Assembly: GCF_020297055.1 (NCBI RefSeq)
Contig: NZ_JAIXCQ010000001.1
Span: 62,001-126,000, forward strand
Direction: 5' to 3'
Origin: Isoptericola luteus
GTDB taxonomy: Bacteria; Actinomycetota; Actinomycetes; Actinomycetales; Cellulomonadaceae
Length of the DNA: 64,000 nucleotides
The notes below the pieces were generated by a model. It was not told where the DNA came from. It made no database searches and saw only the letters and a list, made by a program, of their open reading frames with translations. This document shows positions 33,457 through 42,019 of the stretch, one piece after another (the stretch's first letter is position 1; the number at the start of each line of letters is the position of its first letter). The translations under genes were made by a program, and so were the position numbers.

Positions 33457-34671
33457 TCAGGCCACCGGCACCGCGTCGGACGTCGCCGCGACCTCGCGCT
33501 CGCGAAGGGCCGCGCGGCGGCGGGGGTCGCCGACGAAGGCCGGGATGCGGAACCGCCCGGGCCAGCGGGCCTCCCAGCCCAGCTGTTTGACGGTGCTCCA
33601 GCAGACGAGCTCCTTGAGCCCGGCGCCGAGCCACGCGGCGCCCCGGCCGCCGAGGTGGACGCCGATCGGCGCGTCGTCCCGCCGGGAGAACTCGAACATC
33701 CCCGCGCCGCGGCCGAGGCTGAGGCACTGGCCGAGGAACGCGACGGCGACGTCGGCGGGCTCGGTGCCCGCGATCCGGCTCAGCACGGTGTCGCCGGCCA
33801 TGCCGCCCAGCTGACCGGCGGCCTGGCAGCTCATCCGGAAGGGACGGTCCGACGGCGCGGCCGAGTCACCGGCGGCGACGATGCGGTCGTCGTCGACGCT
33901 CGTCAGCGTCTCGTCCGTGCGGAGGCGCCCGACGGCGTCGGTCGACAGGCCGCTGCGGGTGGCAAGGTCCGGCACGCCGAACCCGGCGCTCCAGATCGTC
34001 ACCGCGCTGGGGATCTCCCTCCCGTCGGCGAGCTGCACAACGTGGGGAGTCACCGCCGTCACGACGGCGCCCGGCCCGCTGGCCACCGTGACACCGAGCC
34101 GGGCCAGCGTGGACGCGACGACCCGGCGGCCGCGCTGGTGCAGGTACGGTCCGAGCTCGTCGCAGACCAGCGTCACCGCCCGGCCCTGCTCCGCCAGCTC
34201 CGTGGCGGTCTCGATACCGGTCGGCCCGGCCCCGACGACGGTCACCGCGGCTCCGGCGCCCGCGGCGTCGAGCGCGGGCTCGAGCCGCTGCGCCTCTTCC
34301 AGCGTGGCGATCGGGTAGGCGTGCTCCGCCGCGCCGGGGACGTCCGGGACGGCGCTGCCGCTGCCGACCGCATAGATCAGGTAGTCGTACCCGGTCGTGC
34401 TGCCGTCGGACAGGATCACGTGGCGTCCTGGGGCGTCGATCTGCTCCACGGCGTCGACGACCAGCGTGACCGTGGGTGCCAGCACGTCGCGGTAGTCCAC
34501 GACGGCGTCGTGCGTGCCGGCGACGCGCTGGTGCAGGCGGATCCGCTCGACGAAGCTCGGGCGCGGGTTGATGAGGGTCACGCTCACGTCGTCGCGCCTG
34601 GTCAGGCGGTTGGCCGCCGTCACGCCGGCGTACCCGCCGCCGACCACGACGACCTCGGTCTTGGTGTGCAT
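33457..34671 (-). CDS. Type II NADH dehydrogenase-like FAD oxidoreductase
   Basis: This 404-aa pyridine nucleotide-disulphide family flavoprotein has an FAD-binding GGGYAGVTAANRL motif near residue 11 and an NAD(P)-binding GAGPTGIETATELA motif near 155. The second FAD motif is RIVAAGDSAA. It lacks the Cys-x4-Cys redox pair. The layout fits NDH-2 (non-proton-pumping NADH:quinone reductase) and related proteins; no long C-terminal membrane helix is obvious. ATG at 34671 has AAGGAG upstream. The neighbouring hsp20 gene on the same strand ends in its own hairpin, so it is probably a separate unit. Confidence 0.88.
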   Translation of the reverse strand: MHTKTEVVVVGGGYAGVTAANRLTRRDDVSVTLINPRPSFVERIRLHQRVAGTHDAVVDYRDVLAPTVTLVVDAVEQIDAPGRHVILSDGSTTGYDYLIYAVGSGSAVPDVPGAAEHAYPIATLEEAQRLEPALDAAGAGAAVTVVGAGPTGIETATELAEQGRAVTLVCDELGPYLHQRGRRVVASTLARLGVTVASGPGAVVTAVTPHVVQLADGREIPSAVTIWSAGFGVPDLATRSGLSTDAVGRLRTDETLTSVDDDRIVAAGDSAAPSDRPFRMSCQAAGQLGGMAGDTVLSRIAGTEPADVAVAFLGQCLSLGRGAGMFEFSRRDDAPIGVHLGGRGAAWLGAGLKELVCWSTVKQLGWEARWPGRFRIPAFVGDPRRRAALREREVAATSDAVPVA

Positions 34672-34750
34672 CGTCTTCTCCTTCGTCTTCGGTGGCTCTG
34701 GAACCCCGACGGGACGACGGACGCAGACGTGACAGACCTCGCCGCGCGCG

Positions 34751-34786
34751 ACGGCGCCCGGCCATCGTGCGATGACCGGGCGCCGT
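34751..34786 (-). terminator. Hairpin terminator after hsp20
   Basis: An 11-bp perfect inverted repeat (34751-34761 with 34776-34786, arm ACGGCGCCCGG) lies 20 bases after the hsp20 stop; the loop can pair further (CATCG/CGATG). Confidence 0.75.
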
Positions 34787-34805
34787 CGGGCAGGCGTGAG
34801 CGGGC

Positions 34806-35237
34806 TCAGGCCGCGGTGGTGACCTCGATGCGCTGCGGCGTGGTGCCGGCGAAGACGCCGGCCACGGTGACCGTCAGGACGCCCGCGTCGTAGGACGCGG
34901 TGACGGCGTCGCCGTCCACGGCCTTCGGCAGGGCGACCACACGACGGAAGGAGCCGAAACGGACCTCCGAGATGCGGCGGCCCTCCGACTCCTCGGAACG
35001 CTGGTCCTTGCGCTCGCCGCGCACGACGAGCTTGCGGCCCTCGACCTCGACGGTGACGTCCGTCGCCGGGTCGACACCCGGCAGGTCGAGGCGGGCGACG
35101 AGGTCCTCGCCGTCGCGGTACACGTCCGCGGCGGGCGCCGCGCTCGTGGTGTGAGCGGCCTCGGCCGCGAAGCGCGGGCTCCACAGGTCGCGGAGCCAGG
35201 CGTCGGCGAACGGGGTGCGGGTCAGGGTGGTGGTCAT
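34806..35237 (-). CDS. hsp20: Hsp20/alpha-crystallin small heat-shock protein
   Basis: This 143-aa small heat-shock protein has the alpha-crystallin domain at about residues 35-128: ADVYRDGEDLVARLDLPGVDPATDVTVEVEGRKLVVRGER, then FRRVVALPKAVDGDAVTASYDAGVLTVTV, which is the family signature including the A/GxLxV-type motif. It forms large oligomers that hold unfolding proteins. ATG at 35237 has GAGGAGG upstream. An HspR/HAIR-like inverted repeat lies about 40-60 bases before the start codon, so heat-induced derepression through HspR is likely. Confidence 0.93.
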   Translation of the reverse strand: MTTTLTRTPFADAWLRDLWSPRFAAEAAHTTSAAPAADVYRDGEDLVARLDLPGVDPATDVTVEVEGRKLVVRGERKDQRSEESEGRRISEVRFGSFRRVVALPKAVDGDAVTASYDAGVLTVTVAGVFAGTTPQRIEVTTAA

Positions 35238-35274
35238 GCTGTCCTCCTCGGGTGGGTGGTGCTGAGGGGTACAA

Positions 35275-35295
35275 CTTGAGCCACCCCGGCTCAAT
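35275..35295. promoter_or_regulatory. HAIR-like HspR operator upstream of hsp20
   Basis: CTTGAGC-N7-GCTCAAT (35275-35281, 35289-35295) matches the actinobacterial HAIR consensus CTTGAGT-N7-ACTCAAG in 11 of 14 positions, with the exact spacing. Confidence 0.75.
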
Positions 35296-35377
35296 TTCCG
35301 GGTTCGCCGACGGCGATCACCGCGCGGCGTCGTCCCCGGCGCTCCGGCGCCGAACGCTCGCCCCGGCGGCACGGTGC

Positions 35378-37093
35378 TCAGCTCTCGTCGGGCCTCGCGT
35401 CGTCCGTGGTCGCCGGCGCCGGCACCCCGGTGGAGTCGCGGCTGCGCCCCTGCCCGGCGACCTTGGGCCGGCCTCGTCCCGCGTCGCGCCGGGTGAGCAC
35501 GTCGGCGAACTGCGCCTCGACGGCCGCCCCTCGTGCGGCGTGCAAGCCCTTCATCAGGCTGAACATCATGATGACGGCCAGGACGAAGATGGGGAGCCCG
35601 ATCACGGTGATCACCTGCTGGAGGGCGGCGAGCCCGTCTCGTCCCGTGAGCCCGCCCAGGATGATGAGCGACGCCGCCAGCGCCCCCTCGCTCACGCCCC
35701 AGAAGACGCGCTGGCGCACGGGTCCCGGGTCCGAGTCCCCGGTACAGAGCATGTCGACCACCAGCGACGCCGAGTCGGACGACGTGGCGAAGAACAGGGC
35801 GACGACGACCACGGCGACGCCGGAGATTAGCGTGGCGGCCGGGAAGTTGTCGAAGAACGCGAACATGGCGAGCGCCACGTCGTCGGCCACGGCCTCGGAC
35901 AGGGGGCCTCCGGAGCCGCCGATCCCGTCGAGCTCCATCGCGGACCACCCGAAGACCACGAACCACACGGCGGTGAACAACGACGGTGCGAGCAGCACCC
36001 CGACCACGAACTGCCGGATCGTCCGGCCGTGCGAGATCCTGGCGAGGAACACCCCCATGAACGGCGCCCAGGTGACCGTCCACGCCCAGTAGAAGACCGT
36101 CCACCCGCCCTGCCAGCCCCAGCCGCCCTCCTTGGTGAACTGCGCCATCGCGTCGTTCCACAACGCGAGGCCGGCGAAGTCCTGGAGGTAGACCCCGATC
36201 GACTGGGGGATCTGCCGCAGCAGGAACAGCGTGTCCCCGGAGACGAGGATGAACACCAGGAGGCCGACGGCCATGAGGATGTTGAGGTTCGACAGCCGCT
36301 TCACCCCCTTGTCGAGGCCCGCGACGATGGACGACACGGCGACGGCGGTGAGCACGGTGATGATGCCGACCTGGAGCCACATGCCGTTGTCGACCGAGGG
36401 GATCAGCGCGTTGATGCCTGCCCCGATCTGCGACGTCCCGAGACCGAGCGAGACCGCCAGCCCGAACAGCGTCCCCAGGACGGCGAAGATGTCGATCGTC
36501 TTGCCGATCGGCCCGTAGATCCGCTCCTTGAGGAACGGGTAGAACACCGAGCTGACCCGCAGCGGCAGCTTGTACCGGTAGACGAAGAACCCGAACGCCA
36601 GCCCGGGCAGCGTGAAGATCGCCCACGTGTGCAGGCTCAGGTGGTAGAGCGAGACCGACATGGCGTCCGACGCTGCCTCGGCCGAGAACGGTGCCACCCC
36701 GCTGATCGGCGGGGTGGCGAAGTGCGACATCGGCTCGGCGACGCCGTAGAACATCAGCACGGTGCCGATGCCGCCCGCGAACAGCATCGCGAACCAGGAC
36801 ACGTTCCCGTAGGCGGGGCGCGAGTCGTCGTCGCCCAGGCGCAGGTGCCCGAACTTGCTGAGCGCGACATACGCGAGGAACAGCAGCCAGAGCGTGACGC
36901 CCAGGATGAAGAACCAGCCCAGGTTGGTGACGATCCACTCCCTGCTGCTGCCGAACGCGTCACCGATCTGCGCGGGATAGACCAGCAGCAGGATCAGGAA
37001 CGCGACCATCAGCGCGGCGGAGACGAAGAAGATCGTCGGATCCGTGCGCAGCCCCAGCCGCCGTGCCAGCCCGTCGAGACGCTTCTCGGCCAT
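35378..37093 (-). CDS. BCCT family glycine betaine/choline/carnitine transporter
   Basis: This 571-aa membrane protein has twelve predicted spans and the BCCT hallmark WTVFYWAWTVTWAPFMGVFLARISHGRTIRQF (about residues 320-350, shown in part). GIGTVLMFYGVAEPMSHF near residue 110 is the substrate-channel segment. It would take up a quaternary ammonium osmolyte with sodium or protons. The C-terminal about 60 residues are hydrophilic and charged, which in BetP-type proteins senses osmotic stress; whether this one does is inference. ATG at 37093 has a G-rich ribosome site about 6 bases upstream. It stands alone. Confidence 0.92.
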   Translation of the reverse strand: MAEKRLDGLARRLGLRTDPTIFFVSAALMVAFLILLLVYPAQIGDAFGSSREWIVTNLGWFFILGVTLWLLFLAYVALSKFGHLRLGDDDSRPAYGNVSWFAMLFAGGIGTVLMFYGVAEPMSHFATPPISGVAPFSAEAASDAMSVSLYHLSLHTWAIFTLPGLAFGFFVYRYKLPLRVSSVFYPFLKERIYGPIGKTIDIFAVLGTLFGLAVSLGLGTSQIGAGINALIPSVDNGMWLQVGIITVLTAVAVSSIVAGLDKGVKRLSNLNILMAVGLLVFILVSGDTLFLLRQIPQSIGVYLQDFAGLALWNDAMAQFTKEGGWGWQGGWTVFYWAWTVTWAPFMGVFLARISHGRTIRQFVVGVLLAPSLFTAVWFVVFGWSAMELDGIGGSGGPLSEAVADDVALAMFAFFDNFPAATLISGVAVVVVALFFATSSDSASLVVDMLCTGDSDPGPVRQRVFWGVSEGALAASLIILGGLTGRDGLAALQQVITVIGLPIFVLAVIMMFSLMKGLHAARGAAVEAQFADVLTRRDAGRGRPKVAGQGRSRDSTGVPAPATTDDARPDES

Positions 37094-37215
37094 CGCAACC
37101 CCCCTGTCACTGTCGCACCGGGTAGCCCGGCACGCCGGTCACGACCACCTTCACGAGCCTGGGCGCGGAAGTCCAGGAAGACCCGGGGCGCGCCGGAACG
37201 GGCGGTGAGGAATGA

Positions 37216-38121
37216 CTATCCGCCGGCTGCGGCGGCGGCCGTGCCGAACTGCTCGTACCGCCAGGCGAGATGGTCGCGGTCGGGACGGTCTTGCCGCCGG
37301 CGAGGCAGTGAGAGCGTGCGGCCGTGCATCTCCTGCAGCCCGTGCTTGAGCATCGGCCCGTCGATCTCCTCGAGGAGGTCCAGGGCGATGCGCACCTCGT
37401 GGTCGGGGGTGACGCCGAGCATGTTCTGGTCGTACGCCGCGTGGTGGATCTTGCACAGCGCAAGCCCGTTGGTGACGGTGGGCGCGCCGAGCTCATGACC
37501 GTCCGGGACGATGTGGGCGGCGTCCAGCAGAGCCCCGTGCTTGAGCTCGCACACCGCGCAGCGGGTCTCGTAGGCGACGATGACCCGCGTGCGGAACGCC
37601 GGCTGGTGCAGGCGCTGCTTGGCGAGCCGGAGAGCGTACTCGCGCTGCGGGGTGGTCAGCTCCCGCGGGTTGTGGATGAAGGTGAACGACTCGTCGAGAG
37701 CGATGAGGAACTGCCGGTTCTGGGGCTCGTCGTCCACGACGTAGACCGGGAACACCGGCGTGTAGATGTTCGCGGTCTCCTTGCGGAACAGAATGAGCGG
37801 CATCCCTGTCTCCATGGCGCGCCGCAGCTTCGTGTTGTCGCCCGACCACGGGTCGCCCTTGCGGTACGCGTAGTGGAGGAGCCCGTCGTCGGACTCGGTG
37901 TCGTCATACGGACCGTCGGCCGTACTGACGATCGACAGCGTGGAGCTGAAGTTGCTCGGGTTGCGGATCCCGCGTGAGTAGTCGATGACCGGCAGCTTCC
38001 GGTCCCCGAGATGAAAGCCGAGCAGCTCCTCGCGGTAGAGGAAGCCTCCGTTGGCCTCGGCCCGCTCGTGGACCCACGCCATGATCTGCTTGCGCAGCTC
38101 CGCCTCCACCGCAGACTCCAC
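37216..38121 (-). CDS. HNH endonuclease, putative restriction-type (COG3440-like)
   Basis: This 301-aa protein has an HNH nuclease domain at about residues 185-240: CAVC (188-191), LLDAAHIVP (first His 203), NGLALCKIHHAAYD with the central Asn and last His, plus a Cys/His set that probably holds a structural zinc. The N-terminal half (YSRGIRNPSNFSSTLSIVS, then YAYRKGDPWSGDNTKLRRAME and PVFPVYVVDD) resembles the N-terminal domain of COG3440 restriction-like endonucleases, some of which read modified DNA, including phosphorothioate; that assignment is tentative. GTG at 38121 is the start. It lies 98 bases upstream of the ter operon end, on the same strand. Confidence 0.8.
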   Translation of the reverse strand: MESAVEAELRKQIMAWVHERAEANGGFLYREELLGFHLGDRKLPVIDYSRGIRNPSNFSSTLSIVSTADGPYDDTESDDGLLHYAYRKGDPWSGDNTKLRRAMETGMPLILFRKETANIYTPVFPVYVVDDEPQNRQFLIALDESFTFIHNPRELTTPQREYALRLAKQRLHQPAFRTRVIVAYETRCAVCELKHGALLDAAHIVPDGHELGAPTVTNGLALCKIHHAAYDQNMLGVTPDHEVRIALDLLEEIDGPMLKHGLQEMHGRTLSLPRRRQDRPDRDHLAWRYEQFGTAAAAAGG

Positions 38122-38219
38122 GTCAGGAGCTCACCAGAACGCACCGCGTTTCGCAAGGGGCCGCCTGTGCCGCGGGGACAACGGAGGGTGTCACTAGACG
38201 AGCCGCACTCGGCGGCGGG

Positions 38220-39053
38220 TCACGCAGCCTGGCCGACCAGTTCCCGCACGACGTCTGCGCCGGCGGAGTACCGGGGGAGGTCGGCCAGCGGGTCGCACAG
38301 TGCGACCTCCAGCAGCCACGTGACCACCCAAGAGGGCAGCGCCCGCACCGCAACATCCAGCTCCGCCGCGGGCAGGCCCAGCAGCATCCGGGCGACGCGG
38401 GCGTTGGGGACGAACGTGGTGCCGCCCACAAGGGTCAGCAGGTCGTCGACGGTGTGCACGTCGTACCGATTGAGCTCGGACTCCACGTCGGGCACGTGTC
38501 GGAACGTGTGCGCGTCGACGACGTACAGGTGATGGATGACGGAGGCACCGGCGCGGCACAGCGCCTCGTCCATGGTGTGCTCGTGCAGTCCGGTCACGAC
38601 GATGTCGTCGAGCGCGACGACGGTCGCGCCGGCGAGGGCGTCAGCCGCCGACCCGGCGTCGAGGGTGCCACCGATGGCGAGCATCCGAGCCGCGGTGTCC
38701 ATCGTGGCGTAGTCCCCGTTCGACGGGCGTGTGCGCTGCACCTTCACGCTGTCGATCTGGACGGCGGACCCGAGCCGGGCCTGCAGCGCGTCGACGAACG
38801 GCGCGGTGAGCGAGTGCGACGCCGGGGGAGCGACGTCGAAGCCCGACGACGTGACGACCAGGCGGGACAGCCCTTGCAGCGGGAGGTGCCGGACGGCGTG
38901 GGTGGCCAGCAGCTCGCCGTACCGTTCGGACGCCGCGCCGTCGCCGTGCTTGAACCGGCTGTACTCCGCGGGGTCGAGGTCCCCGTACCGGCCGACCATC
39001 CGCAGCGCGCCCGACGCGTGCCGGTCCAGCCGGGACACCGCGTGCCGCTTCAT
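38220..39053 (-). CDS. Phosphoribosyltransferase-like protein of ter operon (2)
   Basis: This 277-aa protein carries the PRPP-binding signature VVALDDIVVTG (about residues 143-153) of type I phosphoribosyltransferases. The N-terminal part has DPAEYSRFKHGD, which recurs in the neighbouring gene as DLDAYSRMKHGD, so the two are paralogous in layout. In published surveys of Ter-dependent systems (Anantharaman, Iyer and Aravind) PRTases of this kind are predicted to make a nucleoside-like metabolite. It is the last gene of the ter operon and overlaps the preceding gene by ATGA (39050-39053). Confidence 0.78.
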   Translation of the reverse strand: MKRHAVSRLDRHASGALRMVGRYGDLDPAEYSRFKHGDGAASERYGELLATHAVRHLPLQGLSRLVVTSSGFDVAPPASHSLTAPFVDALQARLGSAVQIDSVKVQRTRPSNGDYATMDTAARMLAIGGTLDAGSAADALAGATVVALDDIVVTGLHEHTMDEALCRAGASVIHHLYVVDAHTFRHVPDVESELNRYDVHTVDDLLTLVGGTTFVPNARVARMLLGLPAAELDVAVRALPSWVVTWLLEVALCDPLADLPRYSAGADVVRELVGQAA

Positions 39054-39970
39054 CGCGCGCCCTCGGCGCCGGCGCCGGAGCGCAGGCCCTCAGCCACGTC
39101 GGCGAGCGGGGCGGCAAAGGTCGCGCAGAACTCCTCGCCCGTCGCCGCGGCACCGTCCAGGATCTCGTGCAGCAGCGTGGGCGGGCAGACGGCGAGGAAC
39201 GCGGCACGGTCTGCTCGGTCGGTCTGGAGCAGCCGCTTGAGGAAACGGATCGTGAGTGCGAACTCGCCGCGCTCCACGGCGCCCGCCATGTCCGCGCACG
39301 ACCGGACGGTGCCGTGGTTGAGGCGCGCCTCGACGGCGGGGTCCGTGGCCAGCGCGCCGTCGACGACGGCGAGGTAGCCGAGGACGACACGCGCGGGTCG
39401 GGACGTTGCCAGCGCCCGCAGGATCGTGGCCTCGGCGGCTCCCGTCACACGGACGTCGTCGACGACGACGAGCTGCGTGCCGTCCACGTCCTCGTCGAGC
39501 CGGAACGCGATGCGATCCAGCTCCGCGCTGCGGGCGGCAGCCGACGACGTCGCGTAGTCGGTGGTCGTCACGGAGCCCTTGGCGACCCGCACGATCCTGC
39601 CGGGCGCCAGCCCGGCGTCCGACCGCTCACGGTCGAGGACGTCCAGCACCGCCCGCGCCAGGAACCAGCACGCGGGGCGGACCGCCTTGTAGGCGATCGG
39701 CAGCACGGGTACCGGGCCGTCGGTCACCAGGGACGGCACCTGGTCGACGAGGGCGCACGCGAGCGGAGCGGCCAGTTGCCCCACGGCGCGCAGGTCGCCG
39801 TGCTTCATCCGGGAGTAGGCGTCGAGGTCCAGACCGCGCGTGGTGCGGGCGGCGCCGCCGCTTACGGGGCGCTGCCCGGTCAGGTCCTCCGCGCGGGTCA
39901 GCCGGTGGGTGGCGACGCGCGTCGTCGTCACCTGCGACGCCGCGGGGGACCGCAGTTCGGTGGCGGTCAT
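39050..39970 (-). CDS. Phosphoribosyltransferase-like protein of ter operon (1)
   Basis: This 306-aa protein has the PRPP motif LVVVDDVRVTGAA (about residues 166-178) and the shared N-terminal DLDAYSRMKHGDL. After the PRTase core comes a helical region (SCADMAGAVERGEFALTIRFLKRLL) not typical of housekeeping PRTases, consistent with the Ter-associated subfamily. The ATG overlaps the HAD gene stop (ATGA, 39967-39970). Base and acceptor are unknown. It may act in sequence with the HAD phosphatase encoded just upstream. Confidence 0.78.
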   Translation of the reverse strand: MTATELRSPAASQVTTTRVATHRLTRAEDLTGQRPVSGGAARTTRGLDLDAYSRMKHGDLRAVGQLAAPLACALVDQVPSLVTDGPVPVLPIAYKAVRPACWFLARAVLDVLDRERSDAGLAPGRIVRVAKGSVTTTDYATSSAAARSAELDRIAFRLDEDVDGTQLVVVDDVRVTGAAEATILRALATSRPARVVLGYLAVVDGALATDPAVEARLNHGTVRSCADMAGAVERGEFALTIRFLKRLLQTDRADRAAFLAVCPPTLLHEILDGAAATGEEFCATFAAPLADVAEGLRSGAGAEGAR

Positions 39971-40737
39971 CGCGCGCCCCCCGGCGCGACCAACCGGTCC
40001 GTGGTGCCGCGCACCGCATCCAGCAGGTGGACCACCGCGTCGACGGTGGTGAGGGCGTCGCCAACCAGGAGCGAGCCCATCCCGGCGGACCGGGCACCGC
40101 CGTCGTCGGCCACCGGGTTGTCTCCCACGTGCACGACACCGGCCCGCTCGAGGCCGGGCGCGTGGTCGCGCAGCCCGCGCAGCGTAGCCTCGAAGATCGC
40201 GGCGCCTGGCTTCGCGACGCCGACCTCGTCGGAGAAGACGCGGACGGCGAACGGTGCCAGCAGGCCGACCCCGTCCAGCAGCGCGCGCATGGTCGCGCCG
40301 GGGATCATCCCGGTGTTGCTGGTGATCGCCAGGGGGATGGTCGACGAGAGGTCGGTCAGGAGCTCCGGCAGGGCCGGGTCCAGCGCGACCGGGAGCAGGT
40401 CGAGGGCGAGGTCGTGCTGCCGGCGGCGCAGCTCCGCGACGGTCTCGTCGCCGAGCGCGTCGGTGGCGCGTCCGAGCTCCTGGAGCGCGAGGCGCACCCG
40501 GTCGCCCAGGTCCTGGTCCGTACCGGTCGCCTCCGCGAGCCGGTCCGCGCGGACGTCCGCCGCGCGCAGCGCGCGGGCGAACGTGTCGGCCTCGGTGTCA
40601 GGCGCGACGACGGATTGGATCAGCGTGTTGCGGGCAGCCTTGAACCCGGGGTTGCTGCGGATGAGCGTGAGCCAGATGTCGAAGCTGGCCGCCTGCGGGT
40701 GTCCGTCGGCAGGGCCGACGGACACCCCGAAGGTCAC
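39967..40737 (-). CDS. HAD superfamily phosphatase of ter operon
   Basis: This 256-aa HAD hydrolase has motif I SFDIWLTLIRS (nucleophile Asp; the usual DxD second Asp is Trp here), motif II ITSNTG, the motif III lysine in GVAKPGAAIF and motif IV VVHVGDNPVADD. Replacement of the second motif I Asp, normally the general acid/base, by Trp is seen in some HADs and may mean altered chemistry. GTG at 40737 is taken as start because it overlaps the TerD stop (GTGA); a GTG at 40743 is possible. HAD enzymes are part of the predicted Ter biosynthetic module. Confidence 0.82.
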   Translation of the reverse strand: MTFGVSVGPADGHPQAASFDIWLTLIRSNPGFKAARNTLIQSVVAPDTEADTFARALRAADVRADRLAEATGTDQDLGDRVRLALQELGRATDALGDETVAELRRRQHDLALDLLPVALDPALPELLTDLSSTIPLAITSNTGMIPGATMRALLDGVGLLAPFAVRVFSDEVGVAKPGAAIFEATLRGLRDHAPGLERAGVVHVGDNPVADDGGARSAGMGSLLVGDALTTVDAVVHLLDAVRGTTDRLVAPGGAR

Positions 40738-41324
40738 AGGCACTCGAGCGCCAGCGGGACGAGCTGCTTGGCCGTCCTGCCCTGGCCGGGGCGGCCGATC
40801 GCCGTGAACGTCCAGCCGTCGGACGTGCGCGAGACGCGCGCCATCACGAGGGCGGTGTGCGCACCGGATCCGGTCAGCGTGAACTTGCCGAGCTCGCGGT
40901 CACTCTCGGTGGAGTCGACGACGCGCACGGAGGCGTTGTCGATCTCGGCGAACGTCTGGCCGCTGTAGGAGTTGACGATGAACACGATGTGCGTGACGCC
41001 GGCCGCCACACGGGACAGGTCGACCTTGATCGATTCGTCGTCGCCGTCGCCGGCACCGGTGAGGTTGTCCCCGGTGTGGACGACGGAGCCGTCCTTGGTG
41101 CGCAGGTGACCGAAGTACACGGTCTCGACGACCTTGCCGCCGCTGACCAGCAGCGCCGACGCGTCGAGGTCGATCGACTTCTGCACGGTCTTCGTGCCGC
41201 CGAACAGCGTCTTGCGCTGCGTCGTCTTGACGTCCCAGCCGAGGCCCATGCGGACCTGGGTGAGGCCGCCGCCGGAGGGCTTGGCGAGGTTGATGGTCTG
41301 GCCCTTGGCCAGGGAGATGCTCAT
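40734..41324 (-). CDS. TerD-domain protein (paralogue 4)
   Basis: This 196-aa TerD/CABP family protein has the calcium-binding pattern of the family: DLDASALLV near residue 53 and GDNLTGAGDGDDESIKVDL near 86. The start MSISLAKGQTINL is the common TerD N-terminus. Compared with the two standard paralogues it has an insert (KTTQRKTLFGGTKTVQKS) before DLDAS. TerD proteins are cytoplasmic Ca-binding proteins tied to tellurite resistance, phage inhibition and envelope stress. Confidence 0.88.
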   Translation of the reverse strand: MSISLAKGQTINLAKPSGGGLTQVRMGLGWDVKTTQRKTLFGGTKTVQKSIDLDASALLVSGGKVVETVYFGHLRTKDGSVVHTGDNLTGAGDGDDESIKVDLSRVAAGVTHIVFIVNSYSGQTFAEIDNASVRVVDSTESDRELGKFTLTGSGAHTALVMARVSRTSDGWTFTAIGRPGQGRTAKQLVPLALECL

Positions 41325-41343
41325 GGTCGGTCAGGTCCCTTCA

Positions 41344-42018
41344 CTACTTGTAGGCGTTGATCTGGCCGGCGTCCATGACGACCCGGAGCGAGGGGTCGAT
41401 GACGGGCCGCTGCTCCGAGCCGGCGCGTGAGTACAGCTCCAGGGACTCGACGCGCACGCCGTCGGCGGCGTTGAGGATGATTCCCGGCACGCACGTGTAG
41501 ACGCGGTTGTTCGAGCTCGCGTTGGGGGCGGGGACGACGACGGTCGGGTCGCCGCCCTCGATCCGCATCGTCACCTGATAGCGGCGGAACGAGCCGGTGC
41601 CGTTCGACTGCGCGGAGTAGACGACGGGCGCGACCGCCACGATCTCCGGGTTCAGCCGGATCTCGAGGGTCTCGGTCGCCACCTGACCGCCGCCCCGCTG
41701 CACGTCGCCGAGGTGACGCACCGCGCCGTCCTGGGTCGCCGTCCGGAAGTCGGACGGCGCCTGCTTGGTGCCGAACGTGCTGACCACGACCTGCCGTCCG
41801 TCCCGGTAGTGGACGATCGCGTACACGTCGTAGTCGGTGCTGGGCGGCCAGGAGACGGTCGCCGTGATCAGCGCCGTCTTCTTCAGGCTGATCGACTGGC
41901 CCTTGGCAAGGTTGATGACCCCGCCGGCGGGTGCCGGTGCCGGCGCGGTCGGTGCCTGTGCCGGCACCGGGTCCTGGGGCGTCGTCCCGCCGGAGACGAG
42001 CTTGCTGAGGAAGCCCAT
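41344..42018 (-). CDS. TerA-like protein of the TerD superfamily
   Basis: This 224-aa protein begins MGFLSKLVSGG, followed by a Pro/Ala-rich linker and then a TerD-like fold: GGVINLAKGQSISLKKT, then YDVYAIVHYRDGRQVVVSTFG and DGAVRHLGDVQRGGGQVATETLEIRL. The acidic GDGDDE calcium motif is replaced, so Ca binding by this domain is doubtful. The C-terminal part (PGIILNAADGVRVESLELYSRAGSEQRPVIDPSLRVVMDAG) matches TerA-type proteins. ATG at 42018 lies one base after the DUF475 stop codon. Confidence 0.78.
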   Translation of the reverse strand: MGFLSKLVSGGTTPQDPVPAQAPTAPAPAPAGGVINLAKGQSISLKKTALITATVSWPPSTDYDVYAIVHYRDGRQVVVSTFGTKQAPSDFRTATQDGAVRHLGDVQRGGGQVATETLEIRLNPEIVAVAPVVYSAQSNGTGSFRRYQVTMRIEGGDPTVVVPAPNASSNNRVYTCVPGIILNAADGVRVESLELYSRAGSEQRPVIDPSLRVVMDAGQINAYK

Positions 42019-42019
42019 G

